Shown here piece by piece: positions 17,036 through 25,614 of a stretch of 64,000 nucleotides of DNA; the first letter of the stretch is position 1; each line of letters opens with the position of its first letter. The stretch covers positions 62,001 through 126,000 of the forward strand of contig JACZKE010000035.1 in the NCBI GenBank assembly GCA_014860225.1, read 5' to 3'. A program made the translations under genes and the position numbers. The notes under the pieces are model-generated. The model did no database searches and was not told where the DNA came from. It was given only the letters and a program-made list of their open reading frames with translations. The DNA comes from Desulfuromonadales bacterium. GTDB taxonomy: Bacteria; Desulfobacterota; Desulfuromonadia; Desulfuromonadales; BM103.

Positions 17036-17228
17036 GTCTGCACAACCTCAGATTTCGTGAAATTCCTCCCCGTCAAGATGTCCTGATATGCTAGTATTAC
17101 CCACCCCAAAAAAATTGTTCTACAATTGACTACTTTCACAGCACCTGGTGCCTTGGCTTTGGCACTATTTTCAGGTTATTAGTCCCGAAAACAAACCCCT
17201 CAAAACCACCTGTAAGGACAAACCGGTT

Positions 17229-19523
17229 ATGCCCGTAACAGCGAAAGACACAACCCTGCATATCCTGGTTGAAGAAACCGGCCTGAAAACAGCACAAGTC
17301 AAACAGACCGTTACCCTTCTTGAAGAAGGCGCGACAGTGCCGTTCATAGCCCGTTACCGTAAAGAAGTAACCGGCGAACTCGACGAAGTACAGATTCGCT
17401 TGATACAGGAACGCCTTGAATATCACATGGCTCTGAACGAGCGCCGGGACACGATTCTTAAATCGATCGAGGAGCAGGGGAAACTAACCCCGGAACTACG
17501 GCAAAAGATTGAGGCAGCCCGCCAGAAAACCGAGTTGGAAGACCTCTACCTGCCCTTCAAGCCAAAACGTCGCACCAAGGCATCGATTGCCAAAGAACGC
17601 GGCTTGGAACCTCTTGCTGAGCAATTACTGGCCGCGCGCGGCAGCGGAAATGCTGCCCTGCAGCTGGCGGAAGTGTTTATCAACCCGGAGCTGCAGGTTG
17701 CCACTGCTGCCGAGGCCTTGACCGGAGCCGGCCATATCCTCGCCGAGCAGTTCGCGGATGCCGCCGAGGCACGGGCGATTGTCCGCGACTTGACCTGGCA
17801 GCAGGGGTTGTTCTGTTCCCAACCGGCCCGGGGCAAGGAAGAGTCTGTCAGCAAGTACGAGATGTACTACGATTTCAGCGAACCGCTCCGGCAGATCCCT
17901 TCGCACCGCATGCTGGCGATGCGAAGAGGCGAAAAGGAGGAGGTGCTGCGCTTACGGATCGAAGCACCGGAGGAGGAGATCCTCGGTCGCTTGTCCTTGC
18001 TGTTTGTCCCTGCCGAAAGCCGCTTCGCCGAACTGCTTCGCGAGATCATCGCCGACGCGTATAAACGTCTGCTGACCACTTCCATTGACCTGGATTTGCG
18101 CCTGCAGGCGAAAAGAGCGGCCGATGATGAGGCGATCAGAGTTTTTGCGGAGAACTTGCGCAACCTGCTGCTTGCCGCTCCGGCAGGCAGCCATAGAGTT
18201 CTCGGCGTCGACCCTGGACTGCGCACCGGTTCCAAGCTGGCGGCCGTTGATGCAACCGGCCGTTTTCTCGGGCACGTCACCATTTATCCCCACGCGGGAG
18301 GCGGTGGCAAGCTCGAATCTGCCAAACGAGAACTGCTCAGGCTCATTGAGACGCATGCCATAGAGATGGTTGCTATCGGCAACGGCACTGCCGGCAGGGA
18401 AATGGACCAGTTTGTGCGGCTCTGCCTGAAAGAAGCGGGATTGAAACTGCAGGTAGTCATGGTCAGTGAATCCGGCGCGAGTGTCTATTCGGCATCCGAC
18501 CTCGCCCGCGAAGAATTTCCGGAGCTTGATCTGACCGTTCGCGGGGCCATTTCCATCGCCCGTCGTTTGCAGGATCCCCTGGCCGAGCTGGTCAAGGTCG
18601 ATCCCAAGAGCATCGGCGTCGGTCAGTATCAGCACGATGTCAATCAGACCGCGTTGAAGAAAGCTCTCGATGAGGTGGTTGAATCCTGTGTCAACTTCGT
18701 CGGCGTCGATCTGAATACCGCCAGCTGGGCGCTCTTAAGCTTTGTTTCGGGGATCAGCGAAGCGCTGGCCAAGGCGATCGTTCATCAACGTGACAACGAA
18801 GGCGCCTTTGTCCGGCGGAATCAACTCCTTAAGGTGCCGCGTTTCGGCCAGAAAGCGTACGAGCAGTCAGCCGGTTTTCTGCGGATCAGAATGGCTGAAC
18901 AGCCGCTGGATAATACGGCGGTGCACCCGGAGCGCTACCAGCTTGTCGAACAGATGGCTGCGGATCTCGGTGTAACCGTGACAGCGCTGATCGCCGCACC
19001 GAATTTGCTCGACAAAATAAAACTGGAGCAGTATGTCGGCCCCGGCGTTGGCTTGCCAACACTGCGTGATATCGTCACCGAGTTGAAGAAGCCTGGCCGC
19101 GACCCGCGTGAATCATTTGCTACGACCAGCTTCCGCGAGGATGTCATGGAGGTCAAAGACCTCAAGGAAGGCATGACGCTCAACGGGATTGTTACCAACG
19201 TCGCCGCATTCGGTGCCTTTGTCGATATCGGCGTGCACCAGGACGGCCTGGTGCACGTCAGTCAGCTCGCTGACCGCTTTATCAAAGACCCGAACCAGGT
19301 GGTCAAGGTCGGTCAGCAAGTGCAGGTCAGGGTCCTGTCAGTCGATATGGATCGCAAGCGCATTGGCCTGACCATGCGTCGCGGTGAGCTGGAGAAGCCA
19401 CCGGAGCAGAAGGACCTGCCCGGGAAATCACAGCCCGGGAAAAAGGCTGTCATGACCGTTTCAACGATGGCTGAAGCTTTGGAAAAATCCGGATTACGGG
19501 TCAAAAAAAACAAAAAGAATTAG
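17229..19523 (+). CDS. tex: Tex-family S1 RNA-binding transcription accessory protein
   Basis: A 764-residue Tex protein. The helical N-terminal region has FIARYRKEVTGELDEVQ and LYLPFKPKRRTKASIAKERGLEPLA. The YqgF-like domain (VLGVDPGLRTGSKLAAVD, near residue 325) and helix-hairpin-helix region (WALLSFVSGISEALAKAIV and FLRI) follow. A C-terminal S1 domain starts at about residue 640 (GMTLNGIVTNVAAFGAFVDIGVHQDGL). Tex binds nucleic acid and affects transcription and toxin expression in several bacteria; its mechanism is not settled. The upstream frame to 17148 lacks conservation, so I chose the ATG at 17229. glpD follows after 14 bases. Confidence 0.95.
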   Translation: MPVTAKDTTLHILVEETGLKTAQVKQTVTLLEEGATVPFIARYRKEVTGELDEVQIRLIQERLEYHMALNERRDTILKSIEEQGKLTPELRQKIEAARQKTELEDLYLPFKPKRRTKASIAKERGLEPLAEQLLAARGSGNAALQLAEVFINPELQVATAAEALTGAGHILAEQFADAAEARAIVRDLTWQQGLFCSQPARGKEESVSKYEMYYDFSEPLRQIPSHRMLAMRRGEKEEVLRLRIEAPEEEILGRLSLLFVPAESRFAELLREIIADAYKRLLTTSIDLDLRLQAKRAADDEAIRVFAENLRNLLLAAPAGSHRVLGVDPGLRTGSKLAAVDATGRFLGHVTIYPHAGGGGKLESAKRELLRLIETHAIEMVAIGNGTAGREMDQFVRLCLKEAGLKLQVVMVSESGASVYSASDLAREEFPELDLTVRGAISIARRLQDPLAELVKVDPKSIGVGQYQHDVNQTALKKALDEVVESCVNFVGVDLNTASWALLSFVSGISEALAKAIVHQRDNEGAFVRRNQLLKVPRFGQKAYEQSAGFLRIRMAEQPLDNTAVHPERYQLVEQMAADLGVTVTALIAAPNLLDKIKLEQYVGPGVGLPTLRDIVTELKKPGRDPRESFATTSFREDVMEVKDLKEGMTLNGIVTNVAAFGAFVDIGVHQDGLVHVSQLADRFIKDPNQVVKVGQQVQVRVLSVDMDRKRIGLTMRRGELEKPPEQKDLPGKSQPGKKAVMTVSTMAEALEKSGLRVKKNKKN

Positions 19524-19537
19524 GAGGCTGTCCGGGC

Positions 19538-21160
19538 GTGAACATGGGAAGACAGAAGAGCTTACGGCAGTTAAAAGCTGGCCACACCTTCGACCTGATC
19601 ATCATCGGTGGAGGAGCAACCGGCTGCGGCGTCGCACTTGATGCGGCGACCCGTGGTCTTAAAGTTGCGCTGATTGAAAAAAATGATTTTTCCGAAGGCA
19701 CCAGCAGCCGCAGTACCAAGCTGATTCACGGCGGCGTCCGTTACCTGGAAATGGCTGTGAAGAAACTGGACCGTGTACAGTACAACCTGGTCAAGGACGG
19801 CCTGCGTGAACGAGGTCTCCTGTTAAAGAATGCGGCTCACCTGTCAAACCGATTAGCCCTGGTCACTCCGCTCTACAAATGGCTTGACGTCCCCTATGTT
19901 TTCGCCGGCCTCAAACTCTACGATATGCTGGCCGGCAAGCAGAATATCGGCCACAGCCGCCTACTGAGCCGCAAGGAAGCCCTGCGGCGCTTCCCAACCT
20001 TGAAAGCGGAAGGACTTAAAGCCGGCGTGCTCTATTATGACGGCCAGTTTCACGATGCCCGCATGGCTCTATCCCTGGCATTGACGGCAGAAAAACACGG
20101 TGCCGTCATTGCCAACCATGTTGCTGTTTCCGGATTATACAAGAAAGACGGGCAGATTGCCGGAGCCGAGTTAACCGACTCTTTGACCGGGGAAGTCTGG
20201 CAACTGCAAGCCAGGGGAGTTATCAATGCCGCCGGACCTTTTGTCGACCAGATCAGACAGATGGACGACCCGGCCGCACCCGGGATGCTTGCTGCGAGTA
20301 CCGGGATTCACATCGTACTCGATAAACGCTTCGCGCCACCAGACACCGGTCTGATGATCCCGGAAACCGAAGACGGTAGGGTCTTGTTCGTGCTCCCCTG
20401 GGAAAATCACGCCCTGGTCGGCACCACTGACGAACCGGCGGAAATCAGCGAGCACCCTCGCCCCATGGAGTCGGAAATTGACTACCTGCTGCGCCACGTC
20501 ACCCGGTACTTCAACCTGCAGGTTACAAGATCAGACGTCAAGGCCGTCTGGTCGGGTTTGAGGCCGCTGGTATCCGATCCGGGATCAGCCGATACTGCGC
20601 AGTTGGCCCGCGACCATGTGATCGAGATCAGCAACAGCGGTCTGCTGACCATTGCCGGCGGCAAATGGACCACATATCGGAAAATGGCGCTCGACGCGGT
20701 AGATCATGCGTTACGGCAGTTTAGCCTGTCGGCATCTGAGCCGACCTGCCAGACCGCACAGTTACCGATTCTCGGCAGTGCCGGCTATGACGCAAAAGGC
20801 GATCTCGCACTGATCAGGAAATTTGGTTTTGAAGAAGATGTCGCTGCTTACCTGAACCGGACCTACGGCGATCAAGCCGAACAGGTCGCAAAATTGGCAG
20901 AGGCAGGCTACCGCGCACGGTTGGTCAATAATCACCCAGTTCTCGAAGCGGAAGTCCTCTACGCAGCGCGCTATGAATTCGCTGAACGTGTCATCGATGT
21001 TCTCGCCCGGCGAACACCGCTGGCGCTGCTGGATACTGCGGCCGCAAAGCTGGCGGCACCCAGGGTACTGGAGATCATGACGGAGGAACTCGGCTGGAAT
21101 CAGCAGCGCCGTGAAGAAGAGACCTTATTGACAAACAGGAGATTGTCCGATGCGCTTTAG
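19538..21160 (+). CDS. glpD: FAD-dependent glycerol-3-phosphate dehydrogenase
   Basis: A 540-residue membrane-associated flavoenzyme oxidising glycerol-3-phosphate to dihydroxyacetone phosphate with electrons passed to quinone. It shows the FAD-binding DLIIIGGGATGCGVALDAATRG (residues 19-40), SSRSTKLIHGGVRYLE near 60, and PWENHALVGTTD near 288. A C-terminal helical cap domain begins at about residue 395. Start is a GTG with AGGAGG ten bases upstream; an in-frame ATG is two codons further. It probably shares the tex transcript. No glpK or glpF is nearby. Confidence 0.95.
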   Translation: MNMGRQKSLRQLKAGHTFDLIIIGGGATGCGVALDAATRGLKVALIEKNDFSEGTSSRSTKLIHGGVRYLEMAVKKLDRVQYNLVKDGLRERGLLLKNAAHLSNRLALVTPLYKWLDVPYVFAGLKLYDMLAGKQNIGHSRLLSRKEALRRFPTLKAEGLKAGVLYYDGQFHDARMALSLALTAEKHGAVIANHVAVSGLYKKDGQIAGAELTDSLTGEVWQLQARGVINAAGPFVDQIRQMDDPAAPGMLAASTGIHIVLDKRFAPPDTGLMIPETEDGRVLFVLPWENHALVGTTDEPAEISEHPRPMESEIDYLLRHVTRYFNLQVTRSDVKAVWSGLRPLVSDPGSADTAQLARDHVIEISNSGLLTIAGGKWTTYRKMALDAVDHALRQFSLSASEPTCQTAQLPILGSAGYDAKGDLALIRKFGFEEDVAAYLNRTYGDQAEQVAKLAEAGYRARLVNNHPVLEAEVLYAARYEFAERVIDVLARRTPLALLDTAAAKLAAPRVLEIMTEELGWNQQRREEETLLTNRRLSDAL

Positions 21161-21180
21161 TATCGTGTTTTTACAGGATC

Positions 21181-21225
21181 TAGCAGCCGGTTCATGGATA
21201 GTCCGACAGGCTGCTAGAGAAGTTT
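21181..21225 (+). terminator. Terminator built from an ATGGATAGTCCG-family repeat, after glpD
   Basis: TAGCAGCC and GGCTGCTA form the stem around the family core TTCATGGATAGTCCGACA, and a run of T residues follows shortly after (AAGTTTTTTT). The REP-like repeat thus seems to serve as the glpD terminator. Confidence 0.7.
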
Positions 21226-21308
21226 TTTTCTTCAGTGCGCCATTGTCGGCATCTACTTGATATACTTAACACTTAACAGAAACTCATACCACGTCCGGTC
21301 AAGGCCTC

Positions 21309-21689
21309 ATGAAAAAGATTTTGCTCATCGACGACGATCGCCTCTTCCTCGAATCCCTTACGAATTATGTAAGCGAACACTATCCTAAGTTGGAGCTCCT
21401 CGCGTACAACAACTCGCTACAGGGACTGGCCCAGATTAATCCCGATCTCGACCTGCTGTTGCTAGACCTGGAAATGCCGGATCTCGACGGCTGTAAACTC
21501 CTCGCTTACGCCCTCGAAAAGGGGGTCGACAAAAGTCGCATCATCATCCTTTCCGGCCGGGATGCCGACTATCTGCACAAATGCTTCCCCATGGGACAAT
21601 GCCTCGCGGTGTTGAATAAAAATGAAGCCCGGCAAAAAGTCGTGCTGGAGATGGTGTTTGATGCTCTGCAGAAAAAAGCAGGTGAGTGA
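21309..21689 (+). CDS. Stand-alone CheY-like response regulator receiver
   Basis: A 126-residue single receiver domain. The acidic pocket is LLIDDDRLF (residues 5-13), the phosphoacceptor aspartate lies in LLLLDLEMPDLDGC (about 55), the conserved Ser/Thr is in IILSGRD, and the lysine is in LNKNE. No output domain is present. It has its own upstream region after a terminator and no adjacent kinase gene; the window's two orphan kinases (15.3 and 47.5 kb) are possible partners, which is speculative. Confidence 0.9.
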   Translation: MKKILLIDDDRLFLESLTNYVSEHYPKLELLAYNNSLQGLAQINPDLDLLLLDLEMPDLDGCKLLAYALEKGVDKSRIIILSGRDADYLHKCFPMGQCLAVLNKNEARQKVVLEMVFDALQKKAGE

Positions 21690-21773
21690 ATCTATTGCGA
21701 CTTAACCGGACAGCCGTTGTCGTGGCTTCCACTGTTATTTTTTTTGATGTGACAACCATGTTGACACAGGGGA

Positions 21774-22865
21774 TTATCGCGGGAGAAGGCTTGGCAACTC
21801 GCCCGGCAGCAGAGGGCGCGGCGTCAGGTAGTCCGGCAGTTGCAGGACTCGTGTGCCTCGCAGCTGATCAAGCTCCTCATACAGGCGTTGCGTATCGCCG
21901 ATGTATGACTTGCTCAGATGCATTGGCAACAGAAGGCTTGGTCTGATTAGTCGGCTGATCCGGTTAAGATCGGTTGTACAAAGGTGAGAAGAGATGCGAG
22001 CCTTCTCTTCATCTTCAGCAAGAAATGTGCACTCCGAAACCAGCAGCGTCACACCGCTCATAAGATCACAGACCCGGCCCAGGTTTTCCGGCGTCATGCC
22101 AATATCGCTGATATAGCCGATACTGTCGGGCGACACATCACGACATATCTTTCGATAGAGCGCTTCCGAATTATCGACCGTCTCGATCGTGTAACCCCCT
22201 TTCGTCACTTTCCATACCTCAACAGGCCCGATGTCCCAGCTGCCGGCATAAAAACGCTTCTCCAGGTCCTTGAGCCATGGCCCCGGCAGAAGGTTCTCTT
22301 CAAGCAAACGTTGCCGGTCGAGCAGGAAAGCCCGTGTTTCCGTTATCCTGAAAATCAGCACCGGTATCTTATGATCGCAGATCTCGGCCTCGACCTTCAG
22401 GTGACGGGTTTGGTAAATGACTCGATCGTCCCGGGGTATGGTTTTCCGGTGTCGTGACGTGAATCCCCGGCTTCCGGCAAATTCGAACTGCTCGACTTGT
22501 CGCGGATGAACTTCGTAAACCACGAAGGTGCACCAGGTTTCCTCGGTCAGGTTCCATTCATATCCAGCGAGTTTGTGGTTGATCCGTTCGGCGATGCCGG
22601 TGGGTCCGTAAACCGCTATGGTCCGAGGCGCAACATGAACGTGCCGTAGAAGATGGTCGAAGCCCATCAGGTGGTCCATATGAGCGTGGCTGACGAACAC
22701 GGCATCAATAGAACGCAAGACTCTTTTCGCCAGGTGGTGGAGTTGTCCGCAGTCGAGCAGGAGGCCGCGACCGGTCGGCCGGACATTGATGAACATGACC
22801 GGATCATCGAGCAGACCGGAGAACATGCTCGGCTGCAGATAGCGGAACTGACCAAGATTTTGCAT
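21774..22865 (-). CDS. RNase Z-like metallo-beta-lactamase-fold protein
   Basis: A 363-residue MBL-fold protein. The motif VSHAHMDHLMG near residue 60 gives the HxHxDH zinc site, SECTF near 290 the later acidic/structural position, and LLPMHLSKSY near 325 the last histidine. Layout resembles RNase Z-like hydrolases (FINVRPTGRGLLLDCG at the start), but the typical RNase Z exosite is not evident, so tRNA 3' processing cannot be claimed. Start set at the ATG at 22865 (ribosome-binding site CGGAGA) instead of the ORF start. Confidence 0.75.
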   Translation of the reverse strand: MQNLGQFRYLQPSMFSGLLDDPVMFINVRPTGRGLLLDCGQLHHLAKRVLRSIDAVFVSHAHMDHLMGFDHLLRHVHVAPRTIAVYGPTGIAERINHKLAGYEWNLTEETWCTFVVYEVHPRQVEQFEFAGSRGFTSRHRKTIPRDDRVIYQTRHLKVEAEICDHKIPVLIFRITETRAFLLDRQRLLEENLLPGPWLKDLEKRFYAGSWDIGPVEVWKVTKGGYTIETVDNSEALYRKICRDVSPDSIGYISDIGMTPENLGRVCDLMSGVTLLVSECTFLAEDEEKARISSHLCTTDLNRISRLIRPSLLLPMHLSKSYIGDTQRLYEELDQLRGTRVLQLPDYLTPRPLLPGELPSLLPR

Positions 22866-23082
22866 GGCGTCTCCGTGGTTTCTGTCGCTAAGTATACCGG
22901 CCAGAACGCCATGTTGCCAATACATGCGTCGCTTAAAACTCTTTGTGTTATTGACGCCCTGTCAGAAAAACGAAACTGAGCGTTGCAGAGAGAGGCTGAC
23001 ATGATCGACTCGAATCCAATGACACAATAATTAAGCGCACTGCTCTTTACCTCATGCTATCCATGGATATAATTATTGTCTA

Positions 23083-23145
23083 TCCGGAAACTGTGCCTGT
23101 GTTTTCCGGAGTTTTCGTCGGAAACGAGCAATTTTCCCAAACCCC
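23083..23145. repeat. Rearranged remnant of the GTTTTC/GGAAAC repeat family
   Basis: GTTTTCGTCGGAAACGAGCAATTTT matches the left end of copy A. Directly before it, ACTGTGCCTGTGTTTTCCGG is the reverse complement of the usual flank (ACAACACAGGCACAGT in other copies). It ends 16 bases before the ATG of the ODP-type gene. Confidence 0.55.
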
Positions 23146-23161
23146 TGGAAAGGTGAACCTG

Positions 23162-23890
23162 ATGTCTGTTACGAATAGTCACTCCGGGACCAATGTGCAT
23201 GAGGTTGCTGACGGTATTTATCGCATTAACACTCCGGTCAAGGTTCTAGGTGCAGGTGGATTCTCCTTCAATCAGTATCTGATCATTGATGATGATTGCT
23301 TGCTCTTCCATACCGGCCTGCGAAAGATGTTTCCACTCGTTCGTGAAGCGGTGGCGAGCATTATACCGGTCGAGAACCTTCGCTATATAGCATTTTCCCA
23401 TGTGGAAGCAGACGAGTGCGGTTCGCTCAATGAGTGGCTTGCGGCTGCTCCCCGGTCTATGCCTCTTTGCGGCTCTGTGGCGGCCATGGTGTCGGTCGGT
23501 GACCTCGCCGACAGGGCTCCCCATGCTGCCGCCGACAATGAGTTGATCCCTTTGGGTAAGCACACTGTTCGCTGGTTCGACACACCGCATTTGCCCCACG
23601 CGTGGGATTGTGGATTTCTGACTGAAGAACTGACTGCGACCTTGCTGTGTGGAGACCTGTTCACGCAGGGAGGCTCGGCACATCCTCCCATCACAGAGAC
23701 GGACATTCTTGGGCCCAGTGAGGCTTTCCGTCACAAGATGGATTACTTCTCGCACACGAAAAACGCACGCGGGATGATCGAGAGGCTCGCCTCGACAAAT
23801 CCGTCAACGCTTGCGTGCATGCACGGCAGCGCGTGGCGTGGTGATGGTGCAAAGCTGCTGCGCGATCTTGCTGATGCTCTCTCTGCATGA
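23162..23890 (+). CDS. Diiron (ODP-type) metallo-beta-lactamase-fold protein
   Basis: A 242-residue MBL-fold protein resembling the diiron domain of flavodiiron proteins and the ODP oxygen sensors. The metal motif is SHVEADECGSLNEW near residue 80, the HxExD pattern specific for iron-binding members instead of the zinc HxHxD. LLCGDLFTQGG near 158 and ACMHGSAW near 222 provide the bridging aspartate and last histidine. There is no fused flavodoxin or rubredoxin domain. Oxygen or NO sensing or reduction is inferred. Start at the ATG at 23162; the earlier frame is repeat sequence. Confidence 0.82.
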   Translation: MSVTNSHSGTNVHEVADGIYRINTPVKVLGAGGFSFNQYLIIDDDCLLFHTGLRKMFPLVREAVASIIPVENLRYIAFSHVEADECGSLNEWLAAAPRSMPLCGSVAAMVSVGDLADRAPHAAADNELIPLGKHTVRWFDTPHLPHAWDCGFLTEELTATLLCGDLFTQGGSAHPPITETDILGPSEAFRHKMDYFSHTKNARGMIERLASTNPSTLACMHGSAWRGDGAKLLRDLADALSA

Positions 23891-23931
23891 TTCGATCCTC
23901 GCAGGCGGCAAGCTCTCCGGAAAAATTTTTA

Positions 23932-23971
23932 AAAAAATACCCCACAGTCAGGAGGGGGGGAGACTGTGGGG
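23932..23971 (-). terminator. Strong intrinsic terminator on the minus strand, after the gene fragment
   Basis: CCCCACAGTC/GACTGTGGGG, a perfect 10-bp stem; reading leftwards it is followed by TATTTTTTT. No intact minus-strand gene ends here, since the zinc-ribbon gene has its own terminator at 24206. Confidence 0.75.
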
Positions 23972-24067
23972 CAACAGGGTAACGGGTTTTTTAGGAGGTT
24001 TATAAAAAGGTTGCCGCAGACCCGTTAGCTGCAACAACTCTTTGATGGCTCCTAAGGTACCTGTTTG
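23948..24067 (-). pseudogene. Possible 3' remnant of a lost gene
   Basis: The last part of the minus-strand frame ending at 23948 reads like an authentic protein C-terminus (GAIKELLQLTGLRQPFYKPP, then a proline-rich end). Its stop codon lies in the terminator stem. The sequence further upstream (WSPRKRVLRTDP and so on) looks non-coding. I cannot name the family; a transposase or other mobile-element protein tail is a guess. Confidence 0.35.
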
Positions 24068-24205
24068 CTCAAAAGGAATAAACGTGGGAACTCGTAAAAT
24101 ATGAATCGATATAGAACAAATCTCAATTGCGCAAATACACATTCGGGGATCAGTTCTGAGCACCCGCTTGCGAGGAGACCACCGCGGCAATGGTGATTAA
24201 CGACA

Positions 24206-24229
24206 AAGGGCAGCCGCTTGGCTGCCCTT
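24206..24229 (-). terminator. Terminator of the zinc-ribbon mini-protein gene
   Basis: AAGGGCAGCC-GCTT-GGCTGCCCTT stem; on the minus strand it is followed by TGTCG after a short TT. It lies 22 bases after the stop codon of the gene at 24252. Confidence 0.7.
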
Positions 24230-24251
24230 CATGCTTCTGACCAATTCACTT

Positions 24252-24443
24252 TTAGAGTGAACAACTCATATCTTCTCCACAGCACATCGGTGATTTGATC
24301 TTGCCATGCCCGTTCGGGCATTTCGAAACTTGCACAGTCTTGCCGTCGCCCAAAACCAGTGAGTCGTTTTCGAGAGGACTGTCGCACTTGGCGCAGGTCG
24401 CATTGACTGCCATTCCACATTTTGCACAGGTATAAGTGGCCAT
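24252..24443 (-). CDS. Small cysteine-rich zinc-ribbon protein
   Basis: A 63-residue protein starting MATYTCAKCGMAV. Cysteines come in pairs: CAKC twice (about residues 6-9 and 17-20), then SKCPNGHGKI and PMCCGEDMSCSL at the end. This suggests one or two zinc or iron sites of rubredoxin-like or zinc-ribbon type. Similar small proteins are familiar from Geobacter-type genomes, function unknown. The ribosome-binding site AAGGAGA lies just before the ATG, and it has its own terminator, so it is a single-gene unit. Confidence 0.8.
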   Translation of the reverse strand: MATYTCAKCGMAVNATCAKCDSPLENDSLVLGDGKTVQVSKCPNGHGKIKSPMCCGEDMSCSL

Positions 24444-24559
24444 GGTAAATCTCCTTCTTTTGCTGATATCGGGTTAGTAAAAGTGGTTTCGTTGATCTTC
24501 CAGCGGGGTAAACTGTCCTCTTGATTTTTACAGTAGCCGGCAGGACCTGTCAAACGCAG

Positions 24560-25393
24560 TCACGACTTTTCTTTCAGCCGGACCCCTTCACCTGTCAGCT
24601 CGACCAAGTCAGCCTTATACAGACCACCGATACCTTTCTTGAAGAGCTTTTTGCTCAAACCGAGCATTTCCTGAATCTGACTGGACGGACTCTTGTCGTG
24701 CAGCGGCAGAAAGCCCTGATTTTCCAACAAGGCTTGCATGATTTTCTCTTTGGCGTCGTCTCTGTCATCCCTGGTGCCCATGCTCAGGGTACAGTCGATT
24801 TTTCCATCAGAGCGAATCTGGCGGATATAGCCTTTCAACTGATCACCGTAGTTGAGACGATCACCGATTTCGTCATGGTAGAGCAAACCGCCAAAGCGAT
24901 GATTGATGATCACCTTGGCGCCGAGATCGGTAAACTGCCAGACGATCAGGTCTACCTCCTGACCGTCGCCAATGGTATTATCGGCGCTGGAGAGACATTT
25001 ATCGATGCGCGCCGTACCGATCGGTCGGCCCTCGCGGTCAAGGCGGACGTTAACCAGGTAACTACGTCCCGGCTTCATCACTTCCGGCTGTTCTTTAAGC
25101 GGAACCAGGAGGTCCTTGGCCAACCCCCAATCCATGAAGGCGCCATGGACAGTGACCTGACTGACGCGCATCAAGGCAAACTCGCCGACTTCGGCCTTTG
25201 GTTTACGAAGAGTTGCGACCGGATGTCCGGCGGAGTCAGCATAGACAAAAACATCGAGCATAACGCCGGGGGTGATTGCTTCCGCCAGTTCACGCTTCGG
25301 CAGCAGGACCTGCTCCCGTCCGGACTGCAGCCAGGCACCATCTTCATCAATCGCATGCACTTTGAGCCGGTTCATGCGGCCAAATTCAAGCAT
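24560..25393 (-). CDS. CvfB-like S1 RNA-binding protein
   Basis: A 277-residue protein similar to the CvfB/YitL family: three tandem S1-like beta-barrel domains followed by a winged-helix. Markers are LLPKRELAEAITPGVMLDVFVY near residue 30 (first S1), HGAFMDWGLAKDLLVPLKEQ near 82 (second), YGDQLKGYIRQIRSDGKIDCTL near 180 (third), and the winged-helix FLPLHDKSPSSQIQEMLGLSKKLFKKGIGGLYK near 225-260. Members bind RNA and affect virulence gene expression in Firmicutes; the role here is unknown. The start LEFGRMNRLKV is at the edge of the family alignment. Confidence 0.88.
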   Translation of the reverse strand: MLEFGRMNRLKVHAIDEDGAWLQSGREQVLLPKRELAEAITPGVMLDVFVYADSAGHPVATLRKPKAEVGEFALMRVSQVTVHGAFMDWGLAKDLLVPLKEQPEVMKPGRSYLVNVRLDREGRPIGTARIDKCLSSADNTIGDGQEVDLIVWQFTDLGAKVIINHRFGGLLYHDEIGDRLNYGDQLKGYIRQIRSDGKIDCTLSMGTRDDRDDAKEKIMQALLENQGFLPLHDKSPSSQIQEMLGLSKKLFKKGIGGLYKADLVELTGEGVRLKEKS

Positions 25394-25492
25394 CTAAAGT
25401 CTCCGTGTAAATCGTTTTTTTATTTATCCACTTCGCTCAAGTAGATTATTAATGGAAGGCCTTGCAAAGCAATTTGAAATTACAACCATTAA

Positions 25493-25614
25493 TCTTAACG
25501 CCCGTTCGCTTCGCTCACTCAAGACGCAAAGAGGTCAAGCAAGACGCAAAAAACATGTTTTCTTAAAAAAGCTTCTCTTTGCGTCTCTCTTTATCCTTTA
25601 CGCCTTTGCGTTAA
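25493..25614. repeat. CGCAAAGA/TCTTTGCG palindromic repeat
   Basis: Left part CTTAACG...GACGCAAAGAGG with a second GACGCAAA; right part CTCTTTGCGTCTC...CCTTTGCGTTAA. The arms pair in the centre (ACGCAAAGA with TCTTTGCGT) and at the ends. It is related to the repeats at 2383 and 46070. Confidence 0.6.

Larger units (their letters stand above)
23891..24251. other. Intergenic region with a possible gene fragment and two minus-strand terminators
   Basis: 361 bases between convergent genes. It holds a terminator-like hairpin at 23940-23971, a minus-strand reading frame that looks like a gene 3' end (23948-24067), and the terminator of the zinc-ribbon gene at 24206-24229. No complete gene is evident. 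Confidence 0.5.

Noticed and set aside
24001-24060. Possible riboswitch-like GC/AT patterned region near the zinc-ribbon gene
   Set aside because: I looked for c-di-GMP, TPP, SAM and cobalamin signature motifs here and elsewhere and found none; the segment is better explained as the tail of a lost gene.
24521-25444. 307-residue open frame on the plus strand
   Set aside because: Antisense shadow of the CvfB-like gene, which has clear S1 and winged-helix motifs.
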